Below are positions 17,888 to 26,837 of a stretch of DNA of 64,000 nucleotides, piece after piece (within the stretch, counting starts at the first letter, position 1; every line of letters starts with the position of its first letter). This DNA comes from Mesorhizobium sp. NFR06. GTDB lineage: Bacteria; Pseudomonadota; Alphaproteobacteria; Rhizobiales; Rhizobiaceae. The position numbers and the translations under genes were made by a program. The notes below the pieces were generated by a model. It did no database searches and was not told the origin of the DNA. It saw nothing but the letters and a program-made list of their open reading frames with translations. The DNA lies in NCBI RefSeq assembly GCF_900115245.1, contig NZ_FOVT01000016.1, forward strand, positions 1 through 64,000, written 5' to 3'.

Positions 17888-17888
17888 C

Positions 17889-19886
17889 ATGACCCTCGGC
17901 GCCACCATCACCCCCGAAGGCATCCGTTTCGCCGTCTGGTCCTCATCGGCGAGACGCCTCTGGGTCTCGCTCTTCGACGAGACCGGCGCGCGCGAGACCG
18001 ACCGGCTGGAGCTGAGACCGGAAGGCGAGGGCGTGCATGCGCTCTTCGTCTCCGGCCTTGGCGAAGGCACCCGTTACGGCTTTCGCGCCGACGGCGACTA
18101 TGCGCCGGAACACGGCCTATGGTTCGACCCGAACAAGCTGCTCACCGATCCGTACGCCGTCGAGATCGACCGGCCATACCAGTACCACTGGCGACTTGCC
18201 GCTAAACGCAGTGAAGGCGCCGACACGTCCCCGCTGATGCCGAAAACGGTTGCGCGTGCCGCGCCGCAGCCGCTGCCAGGCAAGCCGCCCCTCTTCCAGC
18301 CGGGCGGTTTGATCTACGAACTCAATGTCCGCTCCTTCACCAAACTGCATCCGGATGTACCGGCAGCGCAGCGCGGCACCATCGCGGCGCTTGCCCATCC
18401 GGCTGTCGTCGACCACCTGAAGCGCCTCGGCGTCTGCGCCGTCGAGCTGATGCCGGTCACGGCTTCGATCGACGAGCGCCACCTGCCGCCGCTGGGCCTC
18501 AGCAACGCCTGGGGCTACAACCCCGTCACCTTCATGGCGCTCGACCCGCGGCTGGCGCCCGGCGGCCTCCGGGAATTGTGCGGCACCGTCGCGGTGTTGC
18601 GCGAGGCCGGCATCGGCACCATCCTCGACCTCGTCTTCAATCACACAGGCGAAAGCGACCGGCTGGGCCCGACGCTGTCGCTGCGGGGCCTCGATGCGCT
18701 GGCCTACTACCGGCACCTGCCGGACGGCCGGCTGGCCAACGACACCGGCACCGGCAACACCGTCGCCTGCGATCATCCGGTGGCGCGCGAGATGGTGCTC
18801 GACACGCTCCGTCATTTCGCGCTTTACGCCGGTGTCGACGGCTTCCGTTTCGATCTGGCGCCGGTTCTCGGACGCGTCGACGGTGCCTTCGATCCGGACG
18901 CGCCGCTGCTTAAGGCCATCGTAGACGATCCGCTGCTTGCCGACCGCGTGCTGATCGCCGAGCCTTGGGACATCGGTCCGAACGGCTACCAGCTCGGCAA
19001 TTTCCGCCCGCCATATCGGGAATGGAACGACCGCTATCGCGACGATGTCAGGCGCTTCTGGCGCGGCGACGCGGGCGTGATCGGCGCCTTGGCCACGCGG
19101 CTAGCCGGTTCCTCAGACCTCTTCGGCGGGGCAGGACGGCCGACGAGCCGCACCGTCAATTTCATTGCCGCGCATGACGGCATGACGCTGGCCGACATCG
19201 TTGCCTATGAGCGCAAGCACAATGACGCCAATGGTGAGCACAATCGCGACGGCCACAACGACAACCTGTCCTGGAACAATGGCGCCGAGGGCGAAACGGA
19301 CGACGCGGCGATCGGCAAAGCCCGCTTCGACGACCAATGCGCGCTGCTTGCGACGCTTTTTGCCTCGCGCGGTATCATCATGCTGACCGCAGGCGACGAG
19401 TTCCGCCGCACGCAGAAAGGCAACAACAACGCCTACGCCCAGGACAATGCCATCACCTGGCTCGATTGGGCCGGCCGCGACCGGGCGCTGGAGCAATACA
19501 CCTCATCGCTCGCCACGCTGCGCCGCGCCTTTCCGGCGCTGGCGGACATACGCTTCCTGACCGGCGAGCCCGCCGACGGATCGGAAATCCCCGACGTAGC
19601 CTGGCTGACCGAGACCGGCGCCCCGCTCGGCGAGGCCGACTGGAACGATGCCGGCCGCCATCGCCTCGTCATGCTGCTCGGCGATGCCGAAGGCAGCCGC
19701 CTGGCGGTCCTGATCAATGGCGACCGCCGTCAATGTGTCTTCAGCCTGCCGGCGCGAGCGGGTTTTGAGTGGCGCCCGGCAATCGATGCGCAGCAGGTCG
19801 ACCTGGAACGGCCGCTGCCTGGCCGCAGCGTCAATTTCATGATCGAGAGCCGGATAACGGAAGCGCGCATGAGGAAAGGGTCGTGA
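17889..19886 (+). CDS. glgX: Glycogen debranching enzyme GlgX
   Basis: A 665-residue GH13 isoamylase-type debranching enzyme acting on phosphorylase-trimmed glycogen. The start MTLGATITPEGIRFAVWSSS follows GGGGGAG; codons further upstream lie inside the palindromic element. The N-terminal CBM48-like part leads into the barrel: ILDLVFNHTGE, the nucleophile in DGFRFDLAPVLGR, the acid in VLIAEPWD and NFIAAHDGMTLADIV. The GNNNAYAQDNAITWLDW segment is typical of GlgX/TreX. Its TGA overlaps the next ATG by one base. Confidence 0.92.
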   Translation: MTLGATITPEGIRFAVWSSSARRLWVSLFDETGARETDRLELRPEGEGVHALFVSGLGEGTRYGFRADGDYAPEHGLWFDPNKLLTDPYAVEIDRPYQYHWRLAAKRSEGADTSPLMPKTVARAAPQPLPGKPPLFQPGGLIYELNVRSFTKLHPDVPAAQRGTIAALAHPAVVDHLKRLGVCAVELMPVTASIDERHLPPLGLSNAWGYNPVTFMALDPRLAPGGLRELCGTVAVLREAGIGTILDLVFNHTGESDRLGPTLSLRGLDALAYYRHLPDGRLANDTGTGNTVACDHPVAREMVLDTLRHFALYAGVDGFRFDLAPVLGRVDGAFDPDAPLLKAIVDDPLLADRVLIAEPWDIGPNGYQLGNFRPPYREWNDRYRDDVRRFWRGDAGVIGALATRLAGSSDLFGGAGRPTSRTVNFIAAHDGMTLADIVAYERKHNDANGEHNRDGHNDNLSWNNGAEGETDDAAIGKARFDDQCALLATLFASRGIIMLTAGDEFRRTQKGNNNAYAQDNAITWLDWAGRDRALEQYTSSLATLRRAFPALADIRFLTGEPADGSEIPDVAWLTETGAPLGEADWNDAGRHRLVMLLGDAEGSRLAVLINGDRRQCVFSLPARAGFEWRPAIDAQQVDLERPLPGRSVNFMIESRITEARMRKGS

Positions 19887-21529
19887 TGGCTGGCGATAAT
19901 CCCGGACACGGAGCCGAATGGTGGCGCGGCTGCGTCATCTACCAGGTCTATCCGCGTTCCTTTCAGGATACGAGCGGCGACGGCAGCGGCGACTTGAAGG
20001 GCATCACCGCACGGCTCGCCCATATAGCGTCTCTCGGCGCCGACGCCGTCTGGCTCTCGCCCTTCTTCAAGTCGCCTATGGCCGACATGGGCTACGATGT
20101 GTCGGACTACCGCGACGTCGATCCGATGTTCGGGACGCTGGAGGATTTCGACGCGCTGGTCGCCGAGGCGCACCGGCTCGGCCTGAAGCTGATCATCGAC
20201 CAGGTAATCTCGCACTCATCGGACAAGCATGAATGGTTCGCCGAAAGCCGCGCCAGCCGCGACAATGCCAAGGCCGACTGGTATGTCTGGGCCGACGCCA
20301 GGCCGGACGGCAGTGCGCCCAACAACTGGCAATCGCTGTTCGGTGGCCCGGCCTGGGAGTGGGATGCCACACGCCGGCAATATTACATGCACAATTTCCT
20401 CGCCGCGCAGCCGGATTTGAACTTCCACAACATCGAGGTACAGGACGCGCTGCTGGACACGGTGCGCTTTTGGTTGGAGCGCGGCGTCGACGGCTTCCGG
20501 CTGGACACGGTCAACTACTATGTCCACGACCGCTGGCTGCGCGACAACCCGCCCTTGGCGGCAAGCGTCGCCGGCACCAACGGTTCGACCAGCACCTATG
20601 GCTTCCAGGAGCATCTCTTCGACAAGACGCGTCCCGAGAACCTTGATTTCCTGAAGCGTTTCCGCGCCCTGCTCGACGGGTACCCGGACCGCGCCGCGGT
20701 CGGCGAGGTGGGTGATGAGGAGCGTTCCTTGCAGACGCTCGCCGCCTATGTGTCCGGCGGCGACAAATTGCAGATGTGCTACACGTTCGACTTGCTCGGC
20801 CCGCAATTTTCCGCCGCCCATGTGCGCGGCTGCGTGGAGGCGTTCGAGACGACCGCCCCGGACGGCTGGGTCTGCTGGGCCTTCTCCAACCATGACGTCG
20901 TGCGCCATGTCAGCCGCTGGACACGGCCCGGCGGAAATTCGGACGCAGTGGCGAAGTTCTCGATCGCGCTGCTCGCCTGCCTGCGCGGCTCGATCTGCCT
21001 CTACCAGGGCGAGGAGCTCGGCCTCGAGGAGGCTGAACTCGCCTATGAGGATCTGCGTGATCCCGTCGGCATCCGCTTCTGGCCGGGCGTGAAGGGCAGG
21101 GATGGCTGCCGCACGCCGATGGTTTGGCAGGCGGAGGCGGAAAATGCCGGTTTCTCCACCGGCAGGCCATGGCTCCCGGTGCCGCAAGCGCATCGTGCGC
21201 GTGCCGCTGACGTTCAGGATGGCAAGGATGGTTCCGTGCTTTCCGCCTATCGCTCCATTCTGGCGCTGCGCAAGCGCCATCCGGCGCTGGTCGGCGGCTC
21301 GATCCGCTTTCTGGACGCCGAAGGCGATGTGCTGGCATTTGTCCGCGAGGGTGGTGGAGAGAAACTGCTTTGCGTCTTCAACTTCGCCGGCGAACCGGCA
21401 AGCTGGACGCTGCCGGCGGAGTTCGGGCAGCTCGAAGCGCTCGACCTTGCGGTCGATGCGTCGGGTTCTCATGAGGAAGGAACGCTCGCGTTGCCGCTGC
21501 TCGGTTGCTTCCTGGCGCGGATTGTCTGA
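19886..21529 (+). CDS. GH13 alpha-glucosidase
   Basis: A 547-residue GH13 alpha-glucosidase/oligo-glucosidase without a signal peptide, so cytoplasmic. Conserved regions are QVYPRSFQDTSGDGSGDLKG, DQVISHSSDKHEWF (region I), DGFRLDTVNYYVHD with the nucleophile (II), the acid in VGEVGDEE (III) and FSNHDVVRHVSRW (IV). The ATG shares one base with the glgX stop, which indicates coupled translation. It would hydrolyse maltodextrins released by GlgX and GlgP. AglA-type sucrose/maltose glucosidases of rhizobia are alternatives on sequence grounds. It is the last gene of the glycogen block and converges on the TadG-like gene. Confidence 0.87.
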   Translation: MAGDNPGHGAEWWRGCVIYQVYPRSFQDTSGDGSGDLKGITARLAHIASLGADAVWLSPFFKSPMADMGYDVSDYRDVDPMFGTLEDFDALVAEAHRLGLKLIIDQVISHSSDKHEWFAESRASRDNAKADWYVWADARPDGSAPNNWQSLFGGPAWEWDATRRQYYMHNFLAAQPDLNFHNIEVQDALLDTVRFWLERGVDGFRLDTVNYYVHDRWLRDNPPLAASVAGTNGSTSTYGFQEHLFDKTRPENLDFLKRFRALLDGYPDRAAVGEVGDEERSLQTLAAYVSGGDKLQMCYTFDLLGPQFSAAHVRGCVEAFETTAPDGWVCWAFSNHDVVRHVSRWTRPGGNSDAVAKFSIALLACLRGSICLYQGEELGLEEAELAYEDLRDPVGIRFWPGVKGRDGCRTPMVWQAEAENAGFSTGRPWLPVPQAHRARAADVQDGKDGSVLSAYRSILALRKRHPALVGGSIRFLDAEGDVLAFVREGGGEKLLCVFNFAGEPASWTLPAEFGQLEALDLAVDASGSHEEGTLALPLLGCFLARIV

Positions 21530-21536
21530 TCGCGGC

Positions 21537-23279
21537 TTACTGCACCAGCACCGAGCGCCCGCAGGTCGCGCCGGTCACGCGCACATCGGCTTCCCCGACA
21601 TGGACGCCAAGCGCCGCAAGCACGTTGTAGACCAGGCTGTCGACCGGCACGGTCACGCCGTTGAGCAGCGTCGTCACCGCCGGCTTCACCGTGCCGAGCA
21701 GGGCGGTCACGTCGAGGCCGAGCCCCAGCGTGCTGACCGACAGCGACAGATTGTTGACCAGCGACGTGGTGAGCGACTGCGTCAGGTTCTTCGTCGATAC
21801 CGTCTTGGTCGCCTTGTTGGCGATGTCGGAGGCGCTGAAGGTCAGGTTGGTCGGCGCCATGTTGGTGATCGAGAAGGCCGACTGGCCGTTGATCTGCAGC
21901 AGGTTGAGGTTGATCAAAAGCAGCTTGAGGCTGACGTCCGCGATTTCGGCGTCGCTAAATGATTGCGGTTTGGTGAAGTCCGCGAAACCGTTGGCGCTGC
22001 TGTTGGCAAGATGTGCTGCCACCACACCCGGCTGCGCGGCAATCGAAACCTTGATGCTGGAGGGGCCGGTCGGACAGGTGATATCGGTCAGCTTGGCTTC
22101 GGCATAAGCGACCTCGACATTGAGCGGCAGGTTGACCGCAAGCAGATTGATGCCGCCGCCGAGATTGGGATTGCCGAGGGTGACGCTGGCATTGAGCTTG
22201 ATACGCGTCTGCGCCGTGCGCACGACGGTGCCTGCTTCCCCCACCGCCAGCCATGGCGAGTTCTGCATGGGCTCGCCGATGGCAATGGAAAGCGTAGTCG
22301 ATGTCAGCCCCGGTATGGTGGCGCCGAGATTGACCGCGACCTGGTTCGTGCCGTTGGCCAGGGCGGCGGCCGCCGTCAGCAGGCTGAGGGCGCTGGCGTC
22401 GAGCGACAGCCCTGCGGGTTGCTGTCCGAGGCCCAGATTACCCACCGAGCCAAGGTCGACGAGATTGCTGAGCGGAATCTTGACCGTGTTGGTGGCGCTG
22501 GAGGCCATGGTCTGCAGCGCGATTTTGGCCGTACGGTCGAGCCCCGGCACGTTGGCCATGGCGGTGGCGATCTGTCCGATCGTCGCCTTCGAGGCGAGCA
22601 CGTCCGAATAGGAAACGCCGGTCAGCTTCAACTGCACGGCAAGTTGGTCGACGAAGGAGAGCACGTCGACATCGGCCGAGATCAGCGAATTGTAGTCCAT
22701 CACGCTGAGCGAGATGTTGCTGCCGAGAAGCGCGCCGATAAGCGCGTTGAGAATACCGCCATTGAGGCTGGCGAGCCGCGACCCGATCGAAAAAGCCGCC
22801 TGCGGTTGCGCGCTGGCGATGGCGGTCGTGCCGATGGTGGGCGGCGACATGACCGAGCCGGCGAAATAGAGCGTGCCCTGCTTCTTCAGCGACACCTGCA
22901 CGGCATTGTAAGGGAGCTTGCCCGCCTCGAACCGGCTGTCGGCTGCGACGGCGCTGACGCCGGTATAACGCCCCGGCACGACCTGGATGACGGCCTTGGT
23001 GGCGGTTGGCGCCACGGTTGCGCCCTGCTGCTGCACGGCGACCGAGGTTATGCCGTTGTCGCTGAGCGTGGTCAGCACCGCCTGCTGGGCATTGGTGATG
23101 TTCGAGGCAGCGCTGATGGCGGCGAGGTCGACGATCGACTGAGCGGCGCGGCGCTCGTTGTAAAGCGCGCCTTCATCGACCGCGAAGGCGGTCAGCGCCA
23201 GCGCCACCGGCGTGCATAGCGCCGTCATGACGGCGAAATTGGCGCTGCGGTCGGCGAGCAGCCGTCGCGTTGCCGCCAT
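21537..23279 (-). CDS. TadG-like pilus assembly/secreted protein
   Basis: About 580 residues. The proposed start MAATRRLLADRSANFAVMTA at 23279 gives the classic TadG layout: a short basic N terminus, one membrane helix (VALALTAFAV) and a long extracytoplasmic region. The frame is open farther upstream, but that part overlaps a dispersed repeat and is unlikely coding. The extracytoplasmic part is rich in Ser, Thr, Asn and Leu and ends in CGRSVLVQ. The family helps assemble Flp/Tad pili or related surface structures, yet no tadA/B/C, cpaB or rcpA genes are near. No strong ribosome-binding site precedes 23279, so the start is provisional. Confidence 0.7.
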   Translation of the reverse strand: MAATRRLLADRSANFAVMTALCTPVALALTAFAVDEGALYNERRAAQSIVDLAAISAASNITNAQQAVLTTLSDNGITSVAVQQQGATVAPTATKAVIQVVPGRYTGVSAVAADSRFEAGKLPYNAVQVSLKKQGTLYFAGSVMSPPTIGTTAIASAQPQAAFSIGSRLASLNGGILNALIGALLGSNISLSVMDYNSLISADVDVLSFVDQLAVQLKLTGVSYSDVLASKATIGQIATAMANVPGLDRTAKIALQTMASSATNTVKIPLSNLVDLGSVGNLGLGQQPAGLSLDASALSLLTAAAALANGTNQVAVNLGATIPGLTSTTLSIAIGEPMQNSPWLAVGEAGTVVRTAQTRIKLNASVTLGNPNLGGGINLLAVNLPLNVEVAYAEAKLTDITCPTGPSSIKVSIAAQPGVVAAHLANSSANGFADFTKPQSFSDAEIADVSLKLLLINLNLLQINGQSAFSITNMAPTNLTFSASDIANKATKTVSTKNLTQSLTTSLVNNLSLSVSTLGLGLDVTALLGTVKPAVTTLLNGVTVPVDSLVYNVLAALGVHVGEADVRVTGATCGRSVLVQ

Positions 23280-23333
23280 GAAACCAATTGCGGGAGAAGT
23301 GCGAACCGGTCTTCCGGCCGGGTTCGCGTCACG

Positions 23334-23385
23334 GCAAAAAGATAGAGCGGTCTTGCATTTCCGGGAAACGATGAACCGCCCTGAG
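23334..23385. repeat. Partial copy of the TAGAGCA-family palindromic repeat
   Basis: AAAAAGATAGAGCGGT followed by TTTCCGGGAAACGATGAACCGCC resembles the right half of the elements at 30010-30113 and 52954-53056, with compensating changes that keep a stem. It lies between the TadE-like and TadG-like genes. Confidence 0.5.
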
Positions 23386-23401
23386 CCCCCCTTCATAGGC
23401 A

Positions 23402-23848
23402 TCATATGCCTCCAACGCGGATCGTCGATCGGCTCTGGATCGTCGTGCCCGGCAGCGGCAGCTTCTGGAAAAGGTTCCAGATCGGCAGGTTGCGCGCATC
23501 GTAACTGACCGAGACGACGAACTGGCTGCCGTCGGCGGCGCTGTCCTGCGCATTGATGGTCAGCTTGCTGGGGTCGACGAACGGATAGTCCGAGACGTCG
23601 TGAGCAATAAAATCGGTGACCAGCGCCTGCCGCTCGGTTTGGTTCAGGCCGGCGATCGCCGTTCGCGCCGCGTCGGCGGCAATCTGCTGCACCGAATGGC
23701 TCGCGCCAAAATAAATTCCGTATGCAACCATGCCGAGCAGGAGCAGGATGAAAATCGGCGCCAGCATGGCGAATTCGATCGCTGACGTACCTGTGGCGTC
23801 GACCCGGAACCGAGACCAAGAAACGGGGAGTTTTCGGTTTTTTAGCAT
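23402..23848 (-). CDS. TadE-like protein
   Basis: A 148-residue TadE-family pseudopilin-like protein. From MLKNRKLPVSWSRF it enters the diagnostic GTSAIEFAMLAPIFILLLLG segment, where the E after AI is conserved, followed by a membrane helix. The remainder is a small extracytoplasmic domain. Earlier in-frame methionines (23893, 23971) exist; 23848 is chosen by family length, without clear ribosome-binding site support. It precedes the TadG-like gene, separated by a 122-bp stretch holding a repeat fragment. Together they may form a minor-pilin pair used by a Tad apparatus encoded elsewhere. Confidence 0.72.
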   Translation of the reverse strand: MLKNRKLPVSWSRFRVDATGTSAIEFAMLAPIFILLLLGMVAYGIYFGASHSVQQIAADAARTAIAGLNQTERQALVTDFIAHDVSDYPFVDPSKLTINAQDSAADGSQFVVSVSYDARNLPIWNLFQKLPLPGTTIQSRSTIRVGGI

Positions 23849-24143
23849 GGTGCGGACAATGCCAAGACCGGCCTGCAAAAACAGACAATGCATCGAGCAA
23901 CCGGCAGGTGTGCCAAGTTGAAAGCAAGCTGTAAGCTTTAGGCTTCGCTGTTTTAGCGTGATGACGCTCACTTAGCGTCAAGCAGGCAATGGTTGAAATA
24001 AGATTTCGCTCTGTCTAGTGTCCTGTCACCAGCCGCCGGAAGGGACCGGTGGCACGCCTGAAACGGGGCCGTTTCAACGGTTCCGGGGCGTCAACACTTA
24101 AAGTAGGCGTGGCTGAGGGGCTGCGCCGACAGGGAGAGACTTC
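23849..24143. promoter_or_regulatory. Divergent control region between tadE-like gene and oppA, with two hairpins
   Basis: Two inverted repeats stand out: TGACGCT-cact-TAGCGTCA (about 23962-23980) and TGAAACGG-GG-CCGTTTCA (24059-24076). The second lies 67 bp before oppA and could be an operator or leader hairpin. GGGAGAG before 24144 is the oppA ribosome-binding site. Confidence 0.45.
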
Positions 24144-25736
24144 ATGCTGAAAAACATGCTGAAGGCGACGGTGTTCGCCACCACCATGGCTCTGGCGACC
24201 GGGGCGTTCTACACGCCCGCGTTCGCCGAAGTGGTCTACAACCGCGGAGCCGCCGCCGAGGCGGAGACGGTCGATCCGCACAAGACGTCGACGGTCTACG
24301 AAGCCGATATCATACGCGACCTGTTCCAGGGCCTCGTCATGCATGACCAGAAGACGAACCTCATTCCGGGCGCCGCCGAAAGCTGGACCGTGTCCGACGA
24401 CGGCACTGTCTACACCTTCAAGCTGCGCAAGGACGGCCTCTGGTCGGATGGCAGCCCGGTGACTGCGGACGACTTCGTCTATTCGTTCCGTCGGCTGGAA
24501 GATCCGGCCACCGCTGCCGAATATGCATCCATGCTCTATCCGGTGAAGGGCGCTGAGGACTTCAACACCAAGAAAGGCAAGGCCGAGGACATGGGCGTTA
24601 AGGCGGTCGACGCCAACACGCTGCAAGTCACGCTCAAGGCGCCGACGCCTTATTTCCTGGAGATGTTGACCCACCAGGCGACCTATCCGGTCAGCAAGGC
24701 CTCCATGGACAAGCTCGGCGCCGACTGGATCAAGCCGGGCAAGCTGGTTTCCAACGGCGCCTATACGCTGGCGGAATGGGTGCCCAACGACCATCTCAAG
24801 CTGGTCAAGAATCCGAAATTCTGGGATGCCGCCAGCGTCAAGATCGACACCGTCAACTACATCCCCACCGAGGATCGCTCGTCGGCCATGAAGCGCTTCG
24901 AGGCCGGCGAACTCGACAGTTATGGTGACCTGCCGACCGAACAGCTCGCCGATCTCAAAGCCAAATTCGGTGACCAGGTCCGTGTCGGGCCATATCTCGG
25001 CACTTATTATTATGCGGTCAAGACCGACAAGGCGCCGTGGGACAATGTCGAGCTGCGCAACGCCATCTCGATGGCGATCGATCGCGACTTCCTAGCCGAG
25101 AAGGTCTGGCAGAATTCGATGCTGCCCGGCTATTCGATGGTGCCTCCGGGCATCGAGGGCTACACGCCGGCACTGGCCAAATATGCCGACATGCCGCAGA
25201 TCGACCGCGAGGACGCGGCCAAGAAGATCCTGGAAAAGCTCGGCTACACGCCCGAGCATCCGCTGAAGATGGAGATCCGCTACAACACCTCGGAGAACCA
25301 TAAGAACACGGCGGTCGCCATCCAGGAACAGCTGAAGCCGCTCGGCGTCGAGGTGACGCTGCTCAACACCGACACCAAGACCCACTACAGCTTCCTCGAG
25401 CAGAAGGGCAATTACGACGTTGCCCGCGCCGCCTGGATCGCCGATTACAAGGATCCCGAGACCTTCCTCGGCATCTCGCGCAAGGCGAGCGGCAACAACT
25501 ACTCGAATTATAACAGCCCGGCCTATGAGGCCGCGATGGACAAGGCAGCCGCCGCCGGCGGCAAGCCTGAGGAGCGCATGAAGGACCTCGCCGAGGCCGA
25601 GCGCATCCTCGTCGACGACGTCGGCGAGATCCCGCTTCTCTACTACAGCTACCACGACATCGTTTCCTCGAAGCTGCATGGCTTCGACGACAATGTGATG
25701 GACATCCATCCGTCCCGCTTCATCTCCAAGGACTGA
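24144..25736 (+). CDS. oppA: Oligopeptide ABC transporter substrate-binding protein (OppA-like)
   Basis: A 530-residue SBP_bac_5 family protein. The N-terminal signal MLKNMLKATVFATTMALATG ends near AFA|EVVYNRG. The mature part has AEAETVDPHKTSTVYEADI, AAESWTVSDDGTVYTFKLRK and DGSPVTADDFVYSFRRL, all typical of oligopeptide-binding OppA. It captures peptides in the periplasm for OppB/C/DF. Two methionines (residues 1 and 5) could both start translation; GGGAGAG favours the first. Confidence 0.9.
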   Translation: MLKNMLKATVFATTMALATGAFYTPAFAEVVYNRGAAAEAETVDPHKTSTVYEADIIRDLFQGLVMHDQKTNLIPGAAESWTVSDDGTVYTFKLRKDGLWSDGSPVTADDFVYSFRRLEDPATAAEYASMLYPVKGAEDFNTKKGKAEDMGVKAVDANTLQVTLKAPTPYFLEMLTHQATYPVSKASMDKLGADWIKPGKLVSNGAYTLAEWVPNDHLKLVKNPKFWDAASVKIDTVNYIPTEDRSSAMKRFEAGELDSYGDLPTEQLADLKAKFGDQVRVGPYLGTYYYAVKTDKAPWDNVELRNAISMAIDRDFLAEKVWQNSMLPGYSMVPPGIEGYTPALAKYADMPQIDREDAAKKILEKLGYTPEHPLKMEIRYNTSENHKNTAVAIQEQLKPLGVEVTLLNTDTKTHYSFLEQKGNYDVARAAWIADYKDPETFLGISRKASGNNYSNYNSPAYEAAMDKAAAAGGKPEERMKDLAEAERILVDDVGEIPLLYYSYHDIVSSKLHGFDDNVMDIHPSRFISKD

Positions 25737-25754
25737 ACCATTCACCTTGGCCGC

Positions 25755-25891
25755 GCCGCCGCTCCCCTCATGGGCAGCGGCGGTGCGGTCTGTCATCGTA
25801 CCGGGCCGAAAGTCGGATTTGATTTCGTCAGGCCAGGTGCGAAGATCAGAGATGCCGGCGCGTCACGGATCTTCGACTGGAGAGCCTGACG
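25755..25891 (+). promoter_or_regulatory. Structured oppA-oppB spacer
   Basis: A hairpin with CCGCCGCT/AGCGGCGG arms lies near 25755-25785. It is followed by a long bulged stem: CGTCAGGC (25826-25833) with GCCTGACG (25884-25891), and inside it CGAAGATC (25840-25847) with GATCTTCG (25868-25875). The first may limit read-through from oppA. The second lies just before the oppB start region and could control oppB expression. Confidence 0.5.
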
Positions 25892-25913
25892 CCCTGGCTG
25901 AAGCGGAGCGCCG

Positions 25914-26837
25914 ATGCTGCGTTATGTCTTCCGGCGGCTGTTGACCGCCATCCCGACGCTATTCGTCATCGTGACGGTGGCGTTCTTCCTGATCCGTGTC
26001 GCGCCTGGCGGCCCGTTCAACCAGGAAAGGGGCCTGAGCCCCGAGATAAGGGCCAATCTCGAAGCCCAGTTCGGCCTCAACGATCCGCTCTGGCTGCAAT
26101 ATGTCCACTATCTCGGCAATCTTTTGCGCGGCAATTTCGGCCCGAGCTACAATTTGCCTGACTTCACCGTCACGGAACTCTTCGCCAAGGGCCTGCCGAT
26201 CTCGGTGCAGATCGGTTCGTCGGCACTGGTGCTGGCTCTGCTGCTCGGCTCGATCCTCGGCACGATCGCGGCGCTCAACCAGAACAAACTGGCCGATTAT
26301 TCGGTGATTGCTTTGGCCACGGCCGGCAGCACCATCCCGACCTTTGTCATCGCGCCGGTGATCCAGCTCCTCTTCGGGCTGTCCTGGAAGCTGTTGCCGA
26401 TCGGCGGCTGGGGCGAGGGCGCCTTCATCAACAAGGTCGGGCCCGTGCTGACGCTCGCCTTGCCGCAGATCGCCATCGTCGCCCGCCTGATGCGCGGCTC
26501 GATGATCGAGAGCCTGCGCTCGCACCATATCCGCACCGCCCGCGCGCTCGGTCTCTCCGATTGGTCGGTGGTGGTCAAACACGCGCTGCGCGGCGCCGTC
26601 CTGCCGATCGTCTCCTTCACCGGTCCGGCGGCGGCGGCGCTGCTGACCGGCTCGATCATCGTCGAGACCATCTTTTCCATCCCGGGCGTCGGCCGCTATT
26701 TCGTCGATGCCGCGCTCAACCGCGACTACACGCTGGTCATGGGAACAGTGGTGGTGATCGCGCTCTTCACCATCGTCTTCAACCTGATCGTCGATCTTCT
26801 CTATGCGGTGGTCGACCCGAGGGTGCGCTATGACTGA
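25914..26837 (+). CDS. oppB: Oligopeptide ABC transporter permease OppB
   Basis: A 307-residue permease with about six membrane helices. It has the N-terminal LTAIPTLFVIVTVAFFLIRV segment, GGPFNQERG and the C-terminal TGSIIVETIFSIPGVGRYFV permease signature. It pairs with OppC to form the channel. Its stop lies inside the oppC start region (8-bp overlap). Confidence 0.9.
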   Translation: MLRYVFRRLLTAIPTLFVIVTVAFFLIRVAPGGPFNQERGLSPEIRANLEAQFGLNDPLWLQYVHYLGNLLRGNFGPSYNLPDFTVTELFAKGLPISVQIGSSALVLALLLGSILGTIAALNQNKLADYSVIALATAGSTIPTFVIAPVIQLLFGLSWKLLPIGGWGEGAFINKVGPVLTLALPQIAIVARLMRGSMIESLRSHHIRTARALGLSDWSVVVKHALRGAVLPIVSFTGPAAAALLTGSIIVETIFSIPGVGRYFVDAALNRDYTLVMGTVVVIALFTIVFNLIVDLLYAVVDPRVRYD

